From the NCBI GenBank assembly GCA_020852535.1, contig JADZAO010000104.1:1-18735 (forward strand): a DNA stretch of 18,735 bases. Reading direction: 5' to 3'. The position numbers and the translations under genes were made by a program. Source of the DNA: Paracoccaceae bacterium (GTDB lineage: Bacteria > Pseudomonadota > Alphaproteobacteria > Rhodobacterales > Rhodobacteraceae). Shown here piece by piece: positions 16,692 through 18,735 of this stretch. The notes beneath the pieces are model-generated. The model was not told the origin of the DNA, searched no databases, and saw nothing but the letters and a program-made list of their open reading frames with translations. The stretch's first letter is position 1, and every line of letters starts with the position of its first letter.

Positions 16692-17894
16692 TCACTTTTG
16701 AGGCGCGCTATACGCGTGGATGCATTTTTGTCGGCAGCTTTCCAATTGATCGGTTGCAGTCTTAAGAAAATTTGCGGTCTGAACATTTGCAAGAAGAAGA
16801 GTTCTTGTGTTTTCTTCGAAGCCTTCAGAAACTCTCGAAGTGGCTTCTTCAAATTGATTTGCAACCTTTAGGGCAGCCTCAAGATAGGATTGTGATCCAA
16901 GCGTAAGTTGATCTTGAGCATTCGAAATCGAAGCAAGTACACCCATTGAGTTTGCATCTATGCCTTTGGCAAGCGTAGCAGAAAATTCCAATGCGTTTTG
17001 CTGTGCAAGAACGAATTTTTCTGTCGTCAAGGTCGTGCCAACAATGAGGGCGTCTGCACTCTCTTTCAGCTTTTCAAGACTCGATAACACATCTCGAGCA
17101 GCGTCAACGTTGCTAACAGAAATTTCCTTTGCAACAGAAGACAGTTCTAGGATTATAGCGCTCATCCCTGTTGCCGCAGATGCACTCGCATCTTTTACAA
17201 CAGAGAGTACTTGAGATAGGGCAACCTCAGTTTGGATCCTGACACTTTCTCGAATAGCTGGTCCAAATTCTTGAGCTGATTTTAACAGTTCAGACTGCAT
17301 ATCGGCCATTAGGGTGTCAAAGGCTACCTTCATCTTACCTTCGCGTTCGGCGGCCTGCTGAACACTTTCCGTCGAAAACGACTTAATACGTTCAAGCGTT
17401 GAACCGAGCTCTGTTCTAAACCGACGCGCTGCCTCATCGAGTTCCGTGCGCGCTCGCTTCTCACGAGACACAACGTCAACCTTTAGCTGAAGCATTACCA
17501 CCCTAAGAAAAACACCAACAATTGTTGAAGAAAGTGCTACGCCAAAGCCTGAAATGATTTCCGGAATCAACTCAACCCGGTCCTTAGGGGCTGCCTCGAC
17601 AACGAAGTAAAGAGTGACTGCCAAAGATGTCAGTGTGAACAGAAATCCAAGGTAATAGGCATTATCCCCTATAGTCTCCGAGTCTAATCTGAAAGCCGTT
17701 GCAAAATACGCGATCACTACATAGGCAAAAAGAATTACTGCCGCGAAAACCGCACTTAAAAAAAATGGTGCGGCTATCACTTTCAGGAGTACTACACCGA
17801 AAATTCCGATGGAAAAGGCTATGATCAAAGGTAACGCTTCAACCATCGGTGTTCCGGTAACTCCATAGACACGGCCAAAACGACGTGTTGCCAT
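16692..17894 (-). CDS. ZorA-like MotA/TolQ/ExbB-type channel protein with long coiled-coil tail
   Basis: A 400-residue membrane protein. Hydrophobic segments lie at about 18-38, 43-67, 79-99 and 110-136. The third (YLGFLFTLTSLAVTLYFVV) and fourth (GFGVALSSTIVGVFLRVVML) resemble the two channel helices of the TolQ/MotA/ZorA family, including small and hydroxyl residues facing the pore. From about 140 to 400 the protein is a charged, Ala/Ser/Gln-rich helical tail with heptad character, ending in a short Cys-containing tail (SCRQKCIHAY). By family topology the tail is cytoplasmic, as in ZorA. ATG 17894 follows the upstream stop by one base (TGAGATG) and has AGGGG nine bases upstream (17904-17908), so translation is coupled. 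With the next gene it would form a 5:2-type stator. A weaker alternative is an unrelated membrane coiled-coil protein; the OmpA/MotB partner next door argues against it. Confidence 0.72.
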   Translation of the reverse strand: MATRRFGRVYGVTGTPMVEALPLIIAFSIGIFGVVLLKVIAAPFFLSAVFAAVILFAYVVIAYFATAFRLDSETIGDNAYYLGFLFTLTSLAVTLYFVVEAAPKDRVELIPEIISGFGVALSSTIVGVFLRVVMLQLKVDVVSREKRARTELDEAARRFRTELGSTLERIKSFSTESVQQAAEREGKMKVAFDTLMADMQSELLKSAQEFGPAIRESVRIQTEVALSQVLSVVKDASASAATGMSAIILELSSVAKEISVSNVDAARDVLSSLEKLKESADALIVGTTLTTEKFVLAQQNALEFSATLAKGIDANSMGVLASISNAQDQLTLGSQSYLEAALKVANQFEEATSRVSEGFEENTRTLLLANVQTANFLKTATDQLESCRQKCIHAYSAPQK

Positions 17895-17895
17895 C

Positions 17896-18726
17896 TCACA
17901 GATCCCCTAACTTTTTTACAATCGGTAGATGAGCACCTTGCAGGTCAAAATACTTGGTCCAGAAAATCTCTAGCGTTTCTGGATCCTCGACACCCTCAAA
18001 TGGCCGCGGGATTTGCAAAATTACCACTTCGGCATTTGTAAGAGTTGAGCCCACCCTCTGAAAGTCCGGAGAGGTTCGAAATGACTGCCAGTCTTCCCCC
18101 TTGTAAAAGCTCAACGCGTCACTGTTCTGAAGAAGATCTGAAACAATCACGAGACGTTTCGGACCCTTAAAGGTAATAAAGTTCGGTGTTTCAGAAACAA
18201 GTGTCTGCAAACTCTCCATTATTGGCGACTTTTTGGCCGAACTGGACGTGACCATTCGCATGATGTTAGCCTGCAACGGCTCAAGGAAGCGTTTACGATA
18301 CTTCTGTTCAATCAAAGAGGCGTTCTGTGTCAGGGCACTAGCACTACCCGCATATTGAGGCTTGCAAAGCGGATCTGTCGAACCCCACTCATCCGAGTTT
18401 TCACTAACAATCCCCATTGTAAACTGGGTGCCGCGAACTGCGTCAGAAATTTCTTTTTCAAACCAGGTCAAGAGCTGCAATTTCTGTGTTAATGTAATTG
18501 GATCGGTCAAATCGATCAGCATAACTGTCATCGCAACAGGACCGCTGTCTTTTGGACATAAAGTTGTCTCATCAATTGCGTTTACAGTCTGTTCCTTGTG
18601 TGACCACCAAAATGCACCCCCCATTACAAGTACGATAATAATCACCAAAACGGTTAAGTTAACTGTTCCAGTCGAACCAGCTAAACGGACACGGCGAGAT
18701 CGTGGCACCGACCTTCTATTTACCAT
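17896..18726 (-). CDS. Membrane-anchored von Willebrand A-like protein
   Basis: I do not recognise a named gene. From ATG 18726 it has 276 residues; the frame stays open to the window edge, including an in-frame TTG at 18735, and no Shine-Dalgarno is visible, so the true start may lie outside. A strongly basic N-terminus (NRRSVPRSRRVR) precedes one membrane helix (about 22-40), predicting N-in and a periplasmic C-terminal domain. That domain reads as a vWA-like Rossmann fold. MTVMLIDLTDP (66-76) stands where the DxSxS metal motif is expected (D72, T74, then Pro). SPIMESLQTL (167-176) and KRLVIVSDLLQ (190-200, D197) resemble the second and third metal-site strands. C57 and C121 could form a disulfide. 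Its stop is one base from the ZorA-like start, making it the first visible gene of the module. A vWA domain would suit a protein-binding or sensing role. Confidence 0.7.
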   Translation of the reverse strand: MVNRRSVPRSRRVRLAGSTGTVNLTVLVIIIVLVMGGAFWWSHKEQTVNAIDETTLCPKDSGPVAMTVMLIDLTDPITLTQKLQLLTWFEKEISDAVRGTQFTMGIVSENSDEWGSTDPLCKPQYAGSASALTQNASLIEQKYRKRFLEPLQANIMRMVTSSSAKKSPIMESLQTLVSETPNFITFKGPKRLVIVSDLLQNSDALSFYKGEDWQSFRTSPDFQRVGSTLTNAEVVILQIPRPFEGVEDPETLEIFWTKYFDLQGAHLPIVKKLGDL

Positions 18727-18735
18727 TTTCGGCAA

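Larger units (their letters stand above)
15123..18735 (-). other. Low-GC three-gene module, probably horizontally acquired
   Basis: The vWA-like, ZorA-like and OmpA-SNase genes are on one strand in tight succession (1 and 54 bases apart) and are AT-richer than the rest. For example bases 17101-17160 have 25 of 60 G+C, while 8761-8820 in tilS have 39 of 60. The other genes in the window are core functions. No integrase or boundary repeats are visible, and the upstream end lies outside the window, so extent and further partners are unknown. Confidence 0.6.

Overview
The window reads as chromosomal DNA of an alphaproteobacterium, most likely the Roseobacter group of Rhodobacteraceae. The grounds are the gene order tolQ-tolR-tolA-tolB-pal-cpoB-tilS-ftsH, the fhs / chorismate mutase / folD cluster, the protein sequences themselves (FtsH, Fhs, TolR, YmdB) and the moderately high GC. 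Genus is not determined. All protein genes I can support lie on the minus strand, so transcription runs from high to low coordinates.

Layout from low to high coordinates: (1) 1-1244, the N-terminal 414 residues of an SLC13-type permease with two inserted TrkA-C domains, cut by the window edge. (2) 1594-2406, a YmdB/TIGR00282 metallophosphoesterase. It is flanked by a possible decayed membrane-protein gene (about 1369-1593) and by a 0.5 kb gene-free stretch holding a perfect (AGCGAC)14 hexanucleotide tract. (3) 2911-5923, a one-carbon cluster transcribed fhs, then a small PchB-like AroQ chorismate mutase, then folD. (4) 6242-14654, ftsH, tilS and the complete Tol-Pal envelope operon. (5) 14655-15122, a gene-free junction with a good tolQ promoter and possible coding remnants; ybgC, often found just upstream of tolQ, is not there. 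(6) 15123-18735, a three-gene module that is visibly poorer in GC than its neighbours.

The three-gene module is the main discovery candidate. In transcription order it encodes a membrane-anchored von Willebrand A-like protein, a MotA/TolQ/ExbB-type channel subunit with a cytoplasmic coiled-coil tail of about 265 residues (ZorA-like), and a MotB/ZorB-like stator protein. The stator protein has one transmembrane helix, a helical linker, an OmpA-like domain, and then, fused at its C-terminus, a complete staphylococcal-nuclease (SNase) domain with all catalytic residues. Standard topology places the vWA, OmpA and nuclease domains in the periplasm. This resembles the ZorAB motor of Zorya anti-phage systems, but with the nuclease built into the stator on the outer face of the membrane instead of separate cytoplasmic effectors. 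A role in defence or extracytoplasmic DNA degradation is inference. The domain architecture is what the sequence shows.

The remaining genes are core housekeeping functions: envelope constriction and outer-membrane integrity (Tol-Pal), tRNA-Ile2 decoding (TilS), membrane protein quality control (FtsH) and tetrahydrofolate C1 interconversion (Fhs, FolD).
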